The notes: generated by a model from the letters alone, not told the origin. A stretch of 64,000 bases of DNA from Halopelagius longus (GCF_900100875.1 NZ_FNKQ01000003.1:248001-312000); one strand, 5' to 3'. Numbered from the stretch's first letter, positions 53,880 to 62,277 are shown. Translations and numbers: made by a program.

Positions 53880-55244
53880 ATGGCCGACTCGGAGGACATC
53901 TCGCGCGTCGTCGAACGCGTCCGGGAGCGAATCGATCCGGACGAGGACGAACGGACCGCGCTTCGCGAGGCCGCATCCGCGCTGACCGCCCGCGTGGAGG
54001 AGGAACTCGCGGACCTCCCGGTCGACGCCGACGCGATTCGCGTCGGCTCTACCGCCCGCGGGACGTGGCTCTCCGGCGACAGGGACATCGACCTGTTCGT
54101 TCGCTTCCCCGAGGGCCTCGACAGGGAGTCGCTGGAGTCCTACGGCCTCGAAATCGGTCGCGCCGTCCTCCCGGACGGACAGGAGGAGTACGCCGAACAC
54201 CCGTACGTCACCGGCGAGTTCCGCGGCTTCGACGTCGATTTGGTACCCTGTTACGACGTGGAAGACGGCTCCTCGCTCCGGTCGGCGGTGGACCGGACGC
54301 CGCACCACAACGCCTACCTCCGAGAACGCATCGACGACGAACTCGCCGCCGACGTGCGCGTGTTCAAGCGCTTCCTGAAAGGCATCGGCGCGTACGGCAG
54401 CGACCTCCGAACGAGGGGGTTCTCGGGTTACCTCACCGAACTGTTGGTCTTGGAGTACGGGGGGTTCGAGGAACTCCTGCGGGCCGCCGCCGACTGGCAC
54501 CCGCCGGTCGTCTTCGACCCCGAGGACCACGGCGAACGGTCGTTCGACCACCCCCTCGTCGTCGTCGACCCGACCGACCCGGCGCGGAACGTGGCGGCCG
54601 TCTGCTCCGCGGAGAACGTCGCCCGGCTCCAACACTACGCCCGCGCGTTCCTCGCAGGCCCCGACGAGTCGTTCTTCTTCTCGCCGGCCCCCGACCCCCT
54701 CTCGCCCGACGAGGTTCGCTCGCACGTCGAACGGCGCGGGACGACGCCCGTCGCAGTCGTCTTCGACGCGCCCGATATCGTGGCGGACCAACTGTACCCG
54801 CAACTCCGCAAGTCGCTGTCGGGCGTGCGGTCGGAACTCGACCGCCGCGGATTCGGCCCCCTCCGGGCGACGACGTTCGCCGAGGACCGAGCGGTCCTCT
54901 TCGTCGAACTGGCGCACGCGACGCTTCCGACCATCTCCCGCCACGAGGGCCCGCCGGTGCACGTTCGCAACCACGCGGAGGGGTTCTACGACGCCTACGC
55001 CGACAGCGGCGACTACGGCCCGTTCCTCGACGGCGACCGGTACGTCGTCGAACGGGACCGGGAGTACGCCGAAGCGTCGGCGTTCCTCGAAAGCGACGCC
55101 ATCTTCGACGTCGGACTCGGCTCTCGGGTGGAGTCGAAGCTCGAAGAATCGTACGAGGTGCTCGTCGGCGAGGCGGTGGCGGAACTCGCGGAGACGGAGG
55201 CGTTCGGCGTCGAGTTCGCCCGTTACTTCGAACCGAGTCCGTGA
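53880..55244 (+). CDS. cca: CCA-adding tRNA nucleotidyltransferase (class I, archaeal)
   Basis: 454 aa. Adds or repairs the 3' CCA of tRNAs, needed here since the tRNA genes in this window lack encoded CCA. The nucleotidyltransferase signature IRVGSTARGTWLSGDRDIDLFVRF (near residues 55-80) holds the catalytic GS and DxD. Other class I features: DVDLVPCYDV with the third Asp near 120, FKRFLKGIGAYGSDLRTRGFSGYLTELL near 162. Start at 53880 (MADSEDISRVVERV) fits family length. The 3' end overlaps the convergent deacetylase-type gene by 22 bp. Confidence 0.94.
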   Translation: MADSEDISRVVERVRERIDPDEDERTALREAASALTARVEEELADLPVDADAIRVGSTARGTWLSGDRDIDLFVRFPEGLDRESLESYGLEIGRAVLPDGQEEYAEHPYVTGEFRGFDVDLVPCYDVEDGSSLRSAVDRTPHHNAYLRERIDDELAADVRVFKRFLKGIGAYGSDLRTRGFSGYLTELLVLEYGGFEELLRAAADWHPPVVFDPEDHGERSFDHPLVVVDPTDPARNVAAVCSAENVARLQHYARAFLAGPDESFFFSPAPDPLSPDEVRSHVERRGTTPVAVVFDAPDIVADQLYPQLRKSLSGVRSELDRRGFGPLRATTFAEDRAVLFVELAHATLPTISRHEGPPVHVRNHAEGFYDAYADSGDYGPFLDGDRYVVERDREYAEASAFLESDAIFDVGLGSRVESKLEESYEVLVGEAVAELAETEAFGVEFARYFEPSP

Positions 55245-56242
55245 GCCTCGCGCACGTCCGAGACGAGCGTCTCCGTCTTCTCGTTCGGTTCGTCGTCAGG
55301 TTCCATGGGCGAGCGACCGTCGAACGTCTCGTGGACTATCGCGACGCCCTCCGAGAGCGTATCGAGGCCGTAACCGCCCTCTAAGACGAACGCCAGCCCA
55401 GCGTCCACGTCGTCGCAGAGTTGTCTGATCCGGTCGGTCATCAGCGCGTACCCCTCCGTCGAGACGCGCATCCGGGAGATGGGGTCGTGTCGGTGCGCGT
55501 CGAACCCCGCGCTGATCAACAGGAGGTCGGGGTCGAACCGTTCGAGCGCCGGTCGGAGGAGTTCGTCGACGACGAGGAGGTAATCGGAGTCGCCCGCGCC
55601 CGCCGCGAGAGGAGCGTTCAGCGTCGCGTTCTCGCCGTCGCCCTCGCCCGTCTCCTCGATTTCGCCGGTGCCGGGGTAGAGACCGTCCTCGTGGACGGAC
55701 GCGTAGAACACGTCGTCCCGGTCGTAGAAGATGTCCTGCGTGCCGTTGCCGTGGTGAACGTCCCAATCGAAGATAGCGACGCGTTCGGCGTCGAGTTCGT
55801 CGTCGTCGAGTACCGTCTGGGCCGCGACGGCGGCGTTGTTGACGAAGCAAAACCCCATGGCGTCGTCTTCGACGGCGTGGTGCCCCGGCGGGCGTCCGAG
55901 GGAGAACGCGGTGTCTCTCGCGTCCGCGCCTTCCACCGCTTGCCGGGCGGCCCACTGCGCGAGTCCCGCCGACGCGAGGGCGGCGTCCCACGTCTCCTCG
56001 GAGGCGACGGTGTCGGGGTCCCAGCTCCCGCCGCCGTCCTCGCAGAACTCGCGGATTTCGGCGACGTAGTCGGCGTCGTGGACCGATTCGACGTCGTCGT
56101 CGGTGGCGGGGGGCGCGTCCACGTAGTCGGCCCCGTGGCGCTTCGCGAGGGCGCGCCTGATGGCGCGGAGTCGGTCGGCCGTCTCCGGGTGTCGTTGACC
56201 GGTGTCGTGCGCGAGGCAGGTCTCGCTGTAGCCGAACTGCAT
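55223..56242 (-). CDS. Histone deacetylase family protein
   Basis: 339 aa arginase/deacetylase fold enzyme. Motifs: GYSETCLAHDTGQRHPE at the N-terminus, RPPGHHA near residue 125, the zinc ligands in WDVHHGNGTQDIF near 165 and SAGFDAHRHDP near 247, and the catalytic Tyr in EGGYGLDTL near 302. It lies 4 nt downstream of the histone gene on the same strand, so the two are co-expressed. Substrates could be acetylated proteins or acetylpolyamines; the histone partner makes a chromatin link tempting, but archaeal histones lack the long tails of eukaryotes. Start 56242 (MQFGYSETC) matches the family. Confidence 0.92.
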   Translation of the reverse strand: MQFGYSETCLAHDTGQRHPETADRLRAIRRALAKRHGADYVDAPPATDDDVESVHDADYVAEIREFCEDGGGSWDPDTVASEETWDAALASAGLAQWAARQAVEGADARDTAFSLGRPPGHHAVEDDAMGFCFVNNAAVAAQTVLDDDELDAERVAIFDWDVHHGNGTQDIFYDRDDVFYASVHEDGLYPGTGEIEETGEGDGENATLNAPLAAGAGDSDYLLVVDELLRPALERFDPDLLLISAGFDAHRHDPISRMRVSTEGYALMTDRIRQLCDDVDAGLAFVLEGGYGLDTLSEGVAIVHETFDGRSPMEPDDEPNEKTETLVSDVREAHGLGSK

Positions 56243-56246
56243 CGGT

Positions 56247-56678
56247 CTACTCGAAGAGGGCGAAGTACGTCTCGATGTCTTCGGCCTGTATCGTCCGCCG
56301 GTCGGCGTGGCGCGCGAGCTTCGCGGCGGCGCTCGCGACGTTGTCGGCGTAGTCCTCCAAGATGTCGGCGAGTGCGATGCGCGCACCCATCGACACACGA
56401 TACCGGTCGTCGATGTCGAGTCGGGCGATGCGGTCCACGGGGGCGATGGGCAGTTCCAGCTCCTCCCGTTCGACTACCTGTTCGACGCCGAAGTCCTCGG
56501 CCATCAGGGTCTTTCGGCCGTCCTCCTCGGCGCGTTCGGCCGCGTCGGCCGCGAGGTCTGAGCCGCGGCGCTGGATGCGCCGGGCGAGTTCCTCGGACGC
56601 GTCGGCGCTGACCCGGAGCTCGCCGGCGTTGCGCCGGATAATCGTATCGACCGGGGCGAACGGTAACTCGACGCTCAT
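56247..56678 (-). CDS. hstA: Archaeal histone doublet
   Basis: 143 aa made of two fused histone folds: residues 1-68 (MSVELPFAPVDTIIRRNAGELRVSADASEELARR) and 76-143 (LPIAPVDRIARLDIDDRYRVSMGARIALADILED, ending RTIQAEDIETYFALFE). Each has the three-helix pattern, so one chain equals a histone dimer. Such doublets are typical of haloarchaea. The protein is unusually acidic for a DNA binder, which fits high internal salt and the finding in Halobacterium-type species that the histone may act as a specific regulator rather than packaging DNA. First gene of a unit with the deacetylase. Confidence 0.94.
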   Translation of the reverse strand: MSVELPFAPVDTIIRRNAGELRVSADASEELARRIQRRGSDLAADAAERAEEDGRKTLMAEDFGVEQVVEREELELPIAPVDRIARLDIDDRYRVSMGARIALADILEDYADNVASAAAKLARHADRRTIQAEDIETYFALFE

Positions 56679-56828
56679 ACCCTCATATGCCGTCCGTGCG
56701 GCGTATAATCCTTTCCGTAGCGGCTCTCGTGGGTTCTCGGCATCTCTCGGCCCTTCTCGACGCCACGAGGCCGGTGTCGCGACTACGCGCGCCGTTCGGT
56801 TCGCCGAAAGAGAAGCGTCGTCCGACGT

Positions 56829-58295
56829 TCAGCGGTTCTCCAAGGCGACTTCGGTCGCCTCGATGCGCCCGTCGCGAACCGCGCCGCGAACCGTGACCTC
56901 TTGGCCGAGTTTGAGCGACTCGTTCGTCTCCACGCTCCGCGTCTCGGTGCCGTCGTCGAGGACGACGGGGTCGCCGGCCTGAACGACGGTTCCGGTGAAC
57001 TCCTCTATCTCGCCGTCGTCGGCGTTCGACTCCGAGGAACCGCCGGACGACGAAGCGCCGTTCGCCGCGGACGAGTCGGACGACCCCTCGGCGTCGCCCG
57101 CGTCCTCGAACGCGCCGAGTCCCTGCGATTGTGACTCCGCCTGCGCCTCGTCTGCACCGCCCGCGGCGTTCCCGGCGTTCGCGCCGTCGGGAGCCTCGTC
57201 CATCACGCTGATAGTGGACCGCCACCCGGCGGAGGCTTCGAGGTCCTCCTGCCAGCCGTCCTTTATCTCGACGTCCGTGAGGACGACGTAGTCCGCGAGG
57301 TCCACGTCGGTGTCGGCCTTCTCGCCCCACATGGCGACGCGGATGTCGCCGGTGTCGTCCTTGACGCGGATGTTCCGGACCTGCCCCTCGGACCCGTCGT
57401 CTCGGTCGAACGTGCGCTTGGGGTCCGTCTCGATGACGCCGCCCGCGATATCGACCGTCTCGCCGAGTTCCAACTCAGCGATGTCGGTCGTCTCGGGGAC
57501 GTACTCGATATCTTCGTCGAGTTCCTCCACCGCGCCGCGGTTGCCGACGTGGAGTTCGAGCGACCCGTCGCGTTCGCGGACGTACCCGTCGACGACTTCG
57601 ACGGTGTCGTCCGGTTCGTACTCGTCCGCGAGGTCGGCCTTCTCGTCCCAGAGGGTGACGCGGATGCGGCCGGTGGGGTCGCCGAGCGTCAGGTTGGCGA
57701 CGCGACCCTCGGACCCGTCGTCGCGGTCGAACGTCCGCACCGAGTCGGTGCTGAGGACGCGGCCCTTCAGGTTCACGTCCGAGAGGCCGAGCGAGAGGTC
57801 CTCGACGCGGTAGGAGTCCTGCATCTGGACGTCCACCTCGGCGTCCGGGTCGGGTTCGACCTTGTCGACGCTGACCTCGACGCCGTTGTACCCCTCCTTG
57901 GGTCGCCCCGCGATGCGGAGCACGTCCCCCGCTTCGAGGCTTTCGAGGGCGTCCACGGCGACGTTGTCCCAAAGCGAGATGCGGATGCGTCCCGTCTCGT
58001 CTGCGACTTCGACGTTGAGGACGCGGCCGTCCTCGTCCTCGCCGTCGCGTTCGAAGGTCCGGAGTTCGCCGATGCTCATCACCTTCGCGAGGAACTTCAC
58101 GTCCTCCATGCCGGGTTCGATGTCGGCGACACCCTCGACCTCCTCGTCGCGGAGTTCGTGCGCGATGAGCATCGCCGCCGTCTCCTCGTCGGCGAGTCCG
58201 CCCATCTGTTCGACCTTGTCTTCCACGGCGGCCTCGAACTTCTCGAACGACACGTCGGTTTCGAGGTCCTCGTAGACGTCTTCGATCGCACCCAT
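56829..58295 (-). CDS. rpa2: Single-stranded DNA-binding protein RPA2 (multi-OB-fold)
   Basis: 488 aa. A helical N-terminus (MGAIEDVYEDLETDVSFEKFEAAVED) precedes three OB folds, each with the signature (I/V)RxxLWDxxA: RIRISLWDNVAV near 105, RIRVTLWDEKADL near 212, DIRVAMWGEKADTD near 315. A Ser/Ala/Gly/Gln linker (about 365-425) leads to a short fourth OB-like end (FTGTVVQAGDPVVLDDG). It coats ssDNA in replication and repair. In Haloferax the homologous gene is essential and also neighbours the histone gene. It is on the same strand as the histone but 150 bp away, with its own promoter likely. Confidence 0.94.
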   Translation of the reverse strand: MGAIEDVYEDLETDVSFEKFEAAVEDKVEQMGGLADEETAAMLIAHELRDEEVEGVADIEPGMEDVKFLAKVMSIGELRTFERDGEDEDGRVLNVEVADETGRIRISLWDNVAVDALESLEAGDVLRIAGRPKEGYNGVEVSVDKVEPDPDAEVDVQMQDSYRVEDLSLGLSDVNLKGRVLSTDSVRTFDRDDGSEGRVANLTLGDPTGRIRVTLWDEKADLADEYEPDDTVEVVDGYVRERDGSLELHVGNRGAVEELDEDIEYVPETTDIAELELGETVDIAGGVIETDPKRTFDRDDGSEGQVRNIRVKDDTGDIRVAMWGEKADTDVDLADYVVLTDVEIKDGWQEDLEASAGWRSTISVMDEAPDGANAGNAAGGADEAQAESQSQGLGAFEDAGDAEGSSDSSAANGASSSGGSSESNADDGEIEEFTGTVVQAGDPVVLDDGTETRSVETNESLKLGQEVTVRGAVRDGRIEATEVALENR

Positions 58296-58537
58296 CTACG
58301 CGACACCTCCGTCCCGTCGTCCGCGTCCGACGCTGCGAAGAGAGAAACCCGTGGTTCGGGCGATAGCGGCCATAATCCTATCATCGTCCAAGGTAGGCCC
58401 GCGCTTAAGCGTTGTCTTCGCGGGAGTACCCCGTCGCAGTCGGGCGATTAGGTCGGCGGGTCGGAACACGTGCTTCGGTGGCCGCGCGTTCGTACAAAAA
58501 GTCTCGTCTCGGCGGCGACTGCGCTCGGAAGCCGTGG

Positions 58538-59065
58538 TCAGCGCTCCTCGCGGGCGACTTCCCGCTTTCCGTTCACGTCGTCGTGGACGACGGCGACGGC
58601 GGAGGGGACGGTGCCGTCGAGTGCGACGCGCGCCTCGTAGCCGAGGTTCTCCAGCGCCTCGGTGCACATCTCGTCGTCGTCGCGTTCCTCCACGGCGGCG
58701 ACGACGAGCGTCACCAGCCCTTCGCGGCCGTCGTAGGTGAGGTCTTCCATCGAGGGGACCGTACAGCCGTTCTTGCCGACGATGCACCCGGTGACGGTCA
58801 CACCCTCGTCGTCGAAGGCGACGCTGGCTTCGCCCGGCGACGAACACTCGTCGCGGGGGGTGAGCGACGACTCGGTGAAGCGGGGGTGCGTCCCCGACGT
58901 GCCGTCGCCTGTCGTCGGTAGTTCGTCGGTTCCGGTCGTTTCCGTCTCGGTCTGCTCCGTCTCGGTGTCCGTCTCCCCGTCGGACCCGGCGGAGCCCCCG
59001 AGACAACCGGCGAGGGCGAGAGGGAGGAGCGCGGCAGTTCCGGTGAGGACCGTTCGGCGGTTCAT
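58538..59065 (-). CDS. Tat-exported lipoprotein of unknown function
   Basis: 175 aa. MNRRTVLTGTAALLPLALAGC has a twin-Arg-like motif and a lipobox (Cys at 21). A Thr/Glu/Gly linker follows to about residue 58. The globular part has five Cys (DECSSPG, VTGCIVGKNGCTVPS, DEMCTE), likely disulfide-linked outside the cell, and a beta-rich pattern ending VAVVHDDVNGKREVAREER. No family known to me. It stands alone between rpa2 and the tRNA-Arg cluster. Confidence 0.75.
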   Translation of the reverse strand: MNRRTVLTGTAALLPLALAGCLGGSAGSDGETDTETEQTETETTGTDELPTTGDGTSGTHPRFTESSLTPRDECSSPGEASVAFDDEGVTVTGCIVGKNGCTVPSMEDLTYDGREGLVTLVVAAVEERDDDEMCTEALENLGYEARVALDGTVPSAVAVVHDDVNGKREVAREER

Positions 59066-59203
59066 ACCTGACAGTCGCGCCGTCGGGAAATAGTCGTATC
59101 GTAGGCACAAACAGTCCTTGGTGCTTTCCGCGCGACGGGGTGGCACACCGCGAGGGAGTGGCCGCATCGCAAACCATTTCAAGGGGTGACGCCAATCCAG
59201 GAG

Positions 59204-59401
59204 TGAGTCCTGATAGGGTAGTGGACTATCCTCTTGGCTTGCGGAGCCAGGGACCGGAGTTCAAATCTCCGTCAGGACGTTTCTGCGAGGCGCTACGCGA
59301 CGAGCGAAGCGAGGAGCCTGCGCCTCGTGAAACTCCTCCGAGGTGATTTGAGCAGACGAGACGAGCAACGCGAGTCTCGGCGAGTTCAAATCTCCGTCAG
59401 G
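59204..59401 (+). repeat. 198-bp duplication, copy 1
   Basis: Identical to 59572-59769 except for two substitutions. It contains a complete tRNA-Arg(GCG), a ~100-bp spacer rich in CGAGCGAAGCGAGG-type sequence, and a 20-bp copy of the tRNA 3' end (59382-59401, same as 59257-59276). The copies are 368 bp apart. Confidence 0.9.
59207..59279 (+). tRNA. tRNA-Arg (GCG), copy 1
   Basis: 73-nt cloverleaf. Acceptor GTCCTGA pairs with TCAGGAC, discriminator G. D arm TAGGGTAGTGGACTATCCT, anticodon stem TTGGC/GCCAG with loop TTGCGGA (anticodon GCG), T arm CGGAG-TTCAAAT-CTCCG. CCA not encoded. Identical in sequence to the second copy. Confidence 0.92.
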
Positions 59402-59571
59402 GCGCTCATTTCACTCGCGACCCGACTTGCTCCCCGTGCGCGCTGAGCGTCGTCTACCTGTTTGCGGAGTCTGCATCAATACAGTTGAAGTAGTCTCACA
59501 GTGGCGACATCGAGGAGGCGGCCACCCGCACACATCGTAACCGTCTTAAGCAAACGAGGTGTAGCGAAGGA

Positions 59572-59769
59572 TGAGTCCTGATAGGGTAGTGGACTATCCT
59601 CTTGGCTTGCGGAGCCAGGGACCGGAGTTCAAATCTCCGTCAGGACGTTTCTGCGAGACGCTACGCGACGAGCGAAGCGAGGAGCCTGCGCCTCGTGAAA
59701 CTCCTCCGAGGTGATTTGAGCAGACGAGACGAGCAACGCGAGTTTCGGCGAGTTCAAATCTCCGTCAGG
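59572..59769 (+). repeat. 198-bp duplication, copy 2
   Basis: Second copy of the tRNA-Arg-containing unit, 196 of 198 positions the same as copy 1. Its own partial tRNA 3' end is at 59750-59769. A further 13-bp piece of the same end, CTCCGTCAGGACG, occurs at 59879-59891. Confidence 0.9.
59575..59647 (+). tRNA. tRNA-Arg (GCG), copy 2
   Basis: All 73 nt equal to the gene at 59207-59279, so both are expected to be functional. CTTAAG at 59545-59550, about 25 nt upstream, is a possible TATA-type promoter; a CATTTCAAGG sequence lies at about the same distance upstream of copy 1. Confidence 0.92.
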
Positions 59770-59798
59770 TCGCGAATGAAATGAGCGCCCTGACTTGC

Positions 59799-59877
59799 CC
59801 CACGCTCGCGTCCACTCGCGTGGGACTCCGTGAGGCCCAAAGGCCTCACGTGCCCCCGTTCACGGTGTTCACGGGGG
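59799..59877. other. Cluster of three perfect hairpins
   Basis: CCCACGC/GCGTGGG (59799-59824, 12-nt loop), CGTGAGGCC-CAAA-GGCCTCACG (59829-59850, 9-bp stem), and CCCCCGT/ACGGGGG (59853-59877, 11-nt loop), directly followed by another 13-bp tRNA-Arg 3'-end copy at 59879. No gene covers this segment. It may be a structured RNA or a recombination site at the end of a lost element. Confidence 0.5.
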
Positions 59878-59981
59878 ACTCCGTCAGGACGCCATTCTAC
59901 CGAGGCAAGACGGCGAGAGACTTCTGGTACTACGCGGTGAGCGAAGCGAGTCGTCTGCATCACGTGTGACAGAGGTGTTCC

Positions 59982-60134
59982 TCAGCGTGTACAGGGCAAG
60001 AGGAGTCTGCCGATGGAGGCGAGCAAACTGCCGAGAACGGCAGTAAGCACGAGCGCCAATATTGCCGGGAGCGCCACGCCCGAAACTGAAAGTGCGGTTC
60101 CTACGAGGCCTTTCGCGGTTACGGTCGCTAACAC
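59982..60134 (-). CDS. Possible 50-aa hydrophobic protein
   Basis: GTG start, 50 aa, beginning VLATVTAKGLVGTALSVSGV and continuing with a second hydrophobic stretch ALPAILALVLTAVLGSLLAS to a basic, Cys-containing end. The strongly hydrophobic, low-Arg composition is unlike the random frames of this GC-rich genome, hence the call. The frame is open further upstream into a tRNA-like fragment, so the true start may have been lost or lie upstream. Could be a remnant of an accessory gene. Function unknown. Confidence 0.35.
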   Translation of the reverse strand: MLATVTAKGLVGTALSVSGVALPAILALVLTAVLGSLLASIGRLLLPCTR

Positions 60135-60177
60135 TGATAGTATGAGGTCTTTGATGGTGCATTTCGCTCTTGCCAGA

Positions 60178-60240
60178 GACCTCCCCGAGGAGTCGAACCT
60201 CGGTCTCAGCGCACCACGTTGTCCCTCTACCAGCGATTAA
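60178..60240 (-). pseudogene. tRNA-like remnant
   Basis: On the complement a good T arm (CCGAG-GTTCGACTC-CTCGG type) is preceded by a D-arm-like TGGTAGAGGGAC, but the anticodon stem cannot be formed and no 5' acceptor pairs with the 3' side. It looks like a decayed or truncated tRNA at the right edge of the tRNA-Arg accessory region. Confidence 0.35.
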
Positions 60241-60350
60241 TAGCATATTGCTCTTTGGAGAGTATAAATATTCGGGGAATTTAGTAATTCAAGATAAATG
60301 AACTGTGGGAGAGTGACTGAAGGAATTAGATATTTCGTATCCGGTGCGGA

Positions 60351-60587
60351 CTACTCCTCGTCGTACCGCGACGGAACGTCCTCCTCGTCGTCGCTCTCCT
60401 CGATGGGGCGAACCGACGGGGTGCGGCGCTTCCGAATCGGCCGCGGCGACGGGTCACGGGAGGAGTCGTCCTTCGGCGACCCGACCCACTTCTCGTGACA
60501 GTCCGGGCAGTAGTTACCCTTGTACGTCCCGGTGAACGAATATTCGGTGCCGCAGGCGACGCAGACCGGTTCGTGCGTTCGCTTCAC
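60351..60587 (-). CDS. Small zinc-ribbon protein
   Basis: 78 aa with GTG start. CVACG and CPDC (about residues 9-13 and 27-30) form a four-Cys zinc ribbon. The C-terminal ~45 residues are charged and disordered-looking (DDSSRDPSPRPIRKRRTP, then an acidic end). Small single-ribbon proteins of this sort are numerous in haloarchaea and often affect fitness or biofilm in Haloferax, but no specific role can be read here. Confidence 0.72.
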   Translation of the reverse strand: MKRTHEPVCVACGTEYSFTGTYKGNYCPDCHEKWVGSPKDDSSRDPSPRPIRKRRTPSVRPIEESDDEEDVPSRYDEE

Positions 60588-60737
60588 TCGGCCACCTCCG
60601 AAATGGTCGGATTACCGACTATTTTCATGTGCTATCACGGGCCCTACGGTACGGATACGTATAAGCGTATCACCGGCGTGCTGAAGCCCGAACGGGCGAA
60701 CGTCGGCTATTTAGGATGCGGACGACGTGTTCGAAGT

Positions 60738-61388
60738 ATGGAACGAATACTCCGCGTCGGAGCGGCGGTGTTCAACGCGGGCGACCACCACGCCGCCCAC
60801 GACGCGTGGGAGCCTCGGTGGCTCGAACTGGCGGACGGGACGCCGGACGAACGACTGCTCCACGGCCTCATCCAGTACACGGCGGCCGTCCACCACGCGC
60901 GGAACCGAAACTGGAGCGGTGCGGTCGGGTTGGCGACGAGTGCGCGCGAGTACCTCGGGGAGGTGGCCGACGGAGACGGAAACTACCGGGGGGTGAACGT
61001 CGCCGCGGTGCGGCGGTATCTGGGTCGCCTCGAGGCGGACCCGGAGTTCGCCGAACGCGCGCGTCCGCTCCCGTTGCGCATCGAGGGGCGAGTCGTCCGG
61101 GCCGACGACCTGCCGTTCGAGGACGTCGCCGACGCCGCGAGAGTCGTCGCCGAGGACTACGACGCCTACGACGAGGAGGTAATCGAACGCGCGGTGGAGT
61201 ACGCGACCGAGGAAGTGCAAGAAGACGAACCGGGTGTGGGCGGCGGACGGGCGGGCACGAGGTACGTCGCGTTCCTGTTCGACTTCGTCGGCGACAGGGA
61301 GAACAGAGATATCCTCTACGAACGGTTGTTCGCGCACGTCGAGCGAGAACGCGCGCGGGAACGCGACGCGACCGGACTGTTCGAGTGA
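60738..61388 (+). CDS. DUF309 family protein
   Basis: 216 aa. The N-terminal AAVFNAGDHHAAHDAWEPRWLEL and GLIQYTAAVHHARNRNWSGAVGLATSAREYL are the DUF309 pattern, with HxxHxxWE able to bind a metal. The function of the family is unknown. A TATTTA box at 60708-60713 lies 25-30 nt upstream of the ATG, so the start at 60738 (MERILRVGAAVF) is preferred to the upstream GTG. Convergent with azf, 7 bp apart. Confidence 0.85.
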   Translation: MERILRVGAAVFNAGDHHAAHDAWEPRWLELADGTPDERLLHGLIQYTAAVHHARNRNWSGAVGLATSAREYLGEVADGDGNYRGVNVAAVRRYLGRLEADPEFAERARPLPLRIEGRVVRADDLPFEDVADAARVVAEDYDAYDEEVIERAVEYATEEVQEDEPGVGGGRAGTRYVAFLFDFVGDRENRDILYERLFAHVERERARERDATGLFE

Positions 61389-61395
61389 GCCACCG

Positions 61396-62178
61396 TCACT
61401 CGCCGTCTCCGTCCTCGTCTTCGAACTCCGCGGAGTTGTCTATCGGGTCGAAGCCGAGAACCTCCTTCGCGCGGTCGATGGAGTAGTACTTCCGGTCGTT
61501 GTTGCTGATGCCGTAGACGATTTCGAAGTCGTAGTCGGCCTCGATGCACCGCGAGAAGAGGTGCGCGCAGTCCCGATACGAGAGCCACATCGCCTGTCCG
61601 CGTTCGTAGTCGATGGGCGGGTGCCCCTCCGTCAGGTTGCCGATGCGCACGTTGACGACGGAGATACCGTACTCGTCGTGGTAGTAGCGGGTGAGAATCT
61701 CGCCCGTCGCCTTGCTGACGCCGTAGAGGTTGCTCGGACGGGGGAGTTCCGTTCCGTCGAGTCGGAACTTGTCGTGCGAGCGGTACATGTCGGGCGTGCG
61801 GTCCTCCGTCTCGTAGCTGCCGACGGCGTGGTTCGACGAGGCGAAGGCGAACTTCTCGACGCCCGCCTCGGCGGCGGCCTCGAGAACGGTGTGCGTCCCG
61901 TCGATGTTGTTCTGCAGGACGCTGTTCCACGGCGCTTCCGGCCGCGGGTCGCCCGCGAGGTGGATGACCGCGCGGACGCCGGCGACGGCTTCTTCGACGG
62001 CCTCTCTGTCGGTGATGTCCGCGGCGTACACCGCCTCGTCGCCGACCCTCTCTGGAATCTTGTCGTCAGACAGCGGTTCGCGGTCGAGCAATCGCCAGTC
62101 GTAGTCGGTCCCGATGTGGCGGAGAATAGCCTGACCGACGCGCCCACCCGCCCCTGTCAAGAGAACCGGGTCGTCCAT
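61396..62178 (-). CDS. azf: NAD-dependent glucose-6-phosphate dehydrogenase (Azf-type SDR)
   Basis: 260 aa extended short-chain dehydrogenase. Nucleotide motif VLLTGAGGRVGQAIL near residue 5, FASSNHAVGSYE near 110, and the catalytic YGVSK (Tyr and Lys near 149-153). The whole resembles Haloferax Azf (zwischenferment), which oxidises glucose 6-phosphate with NAD+ in the oxidative pentose phosphate pathway and is unrelated to classical Zwf. The gene neighbourhood is consistent with Haloferax. A TTTCTTAG box (complement, 62204-62213) lies about 26-35 nt upstream. UDP-glucose epimerase or uronate dehydrogenase are related alternatives. Confidence 0.83.
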   Translation of the reverse strand: MDDPVLLTGAGGRVGQAILRHIGTDYDWRLLDREPLSDDKIPERVGDEAVYAADITDREAVEEAVAGVRAVIHLAGDPRPEAPWNSVLQNNIDGTHTVLEAAAEAGVEKFAFASSNHAVGSYETEDRTPDMYRSHDKFRLDGTELPRPSNLYGVSKATGEILTRYYHDEYGISVVNVRIGNLTEGHPPIDYERGQAMWLSYRDCAHLFSRCIEADYDFEIVYGISNNDRKYYSIDRAKEVLGFDPIDNSAEFEDEDGDGE

Positions 62179-62277
62179 TCGGTCGTTACTGGGCGAAGGA
62201 TGGCTAAGAAAGACCCGATTCGCGTCTGCGAGGAAGCGAGCCGACACGTCTATCTTCGGGCGGGCGCGAGAGACCCC

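Noticed and set aside
60013-60240. 75-codon plus-strand frame starting MEASKLPRTAVS
   Set aside because: Its end is the complement of a tRNA-like T arm and the opposite strand has a more protein-like hydrophobic frame.
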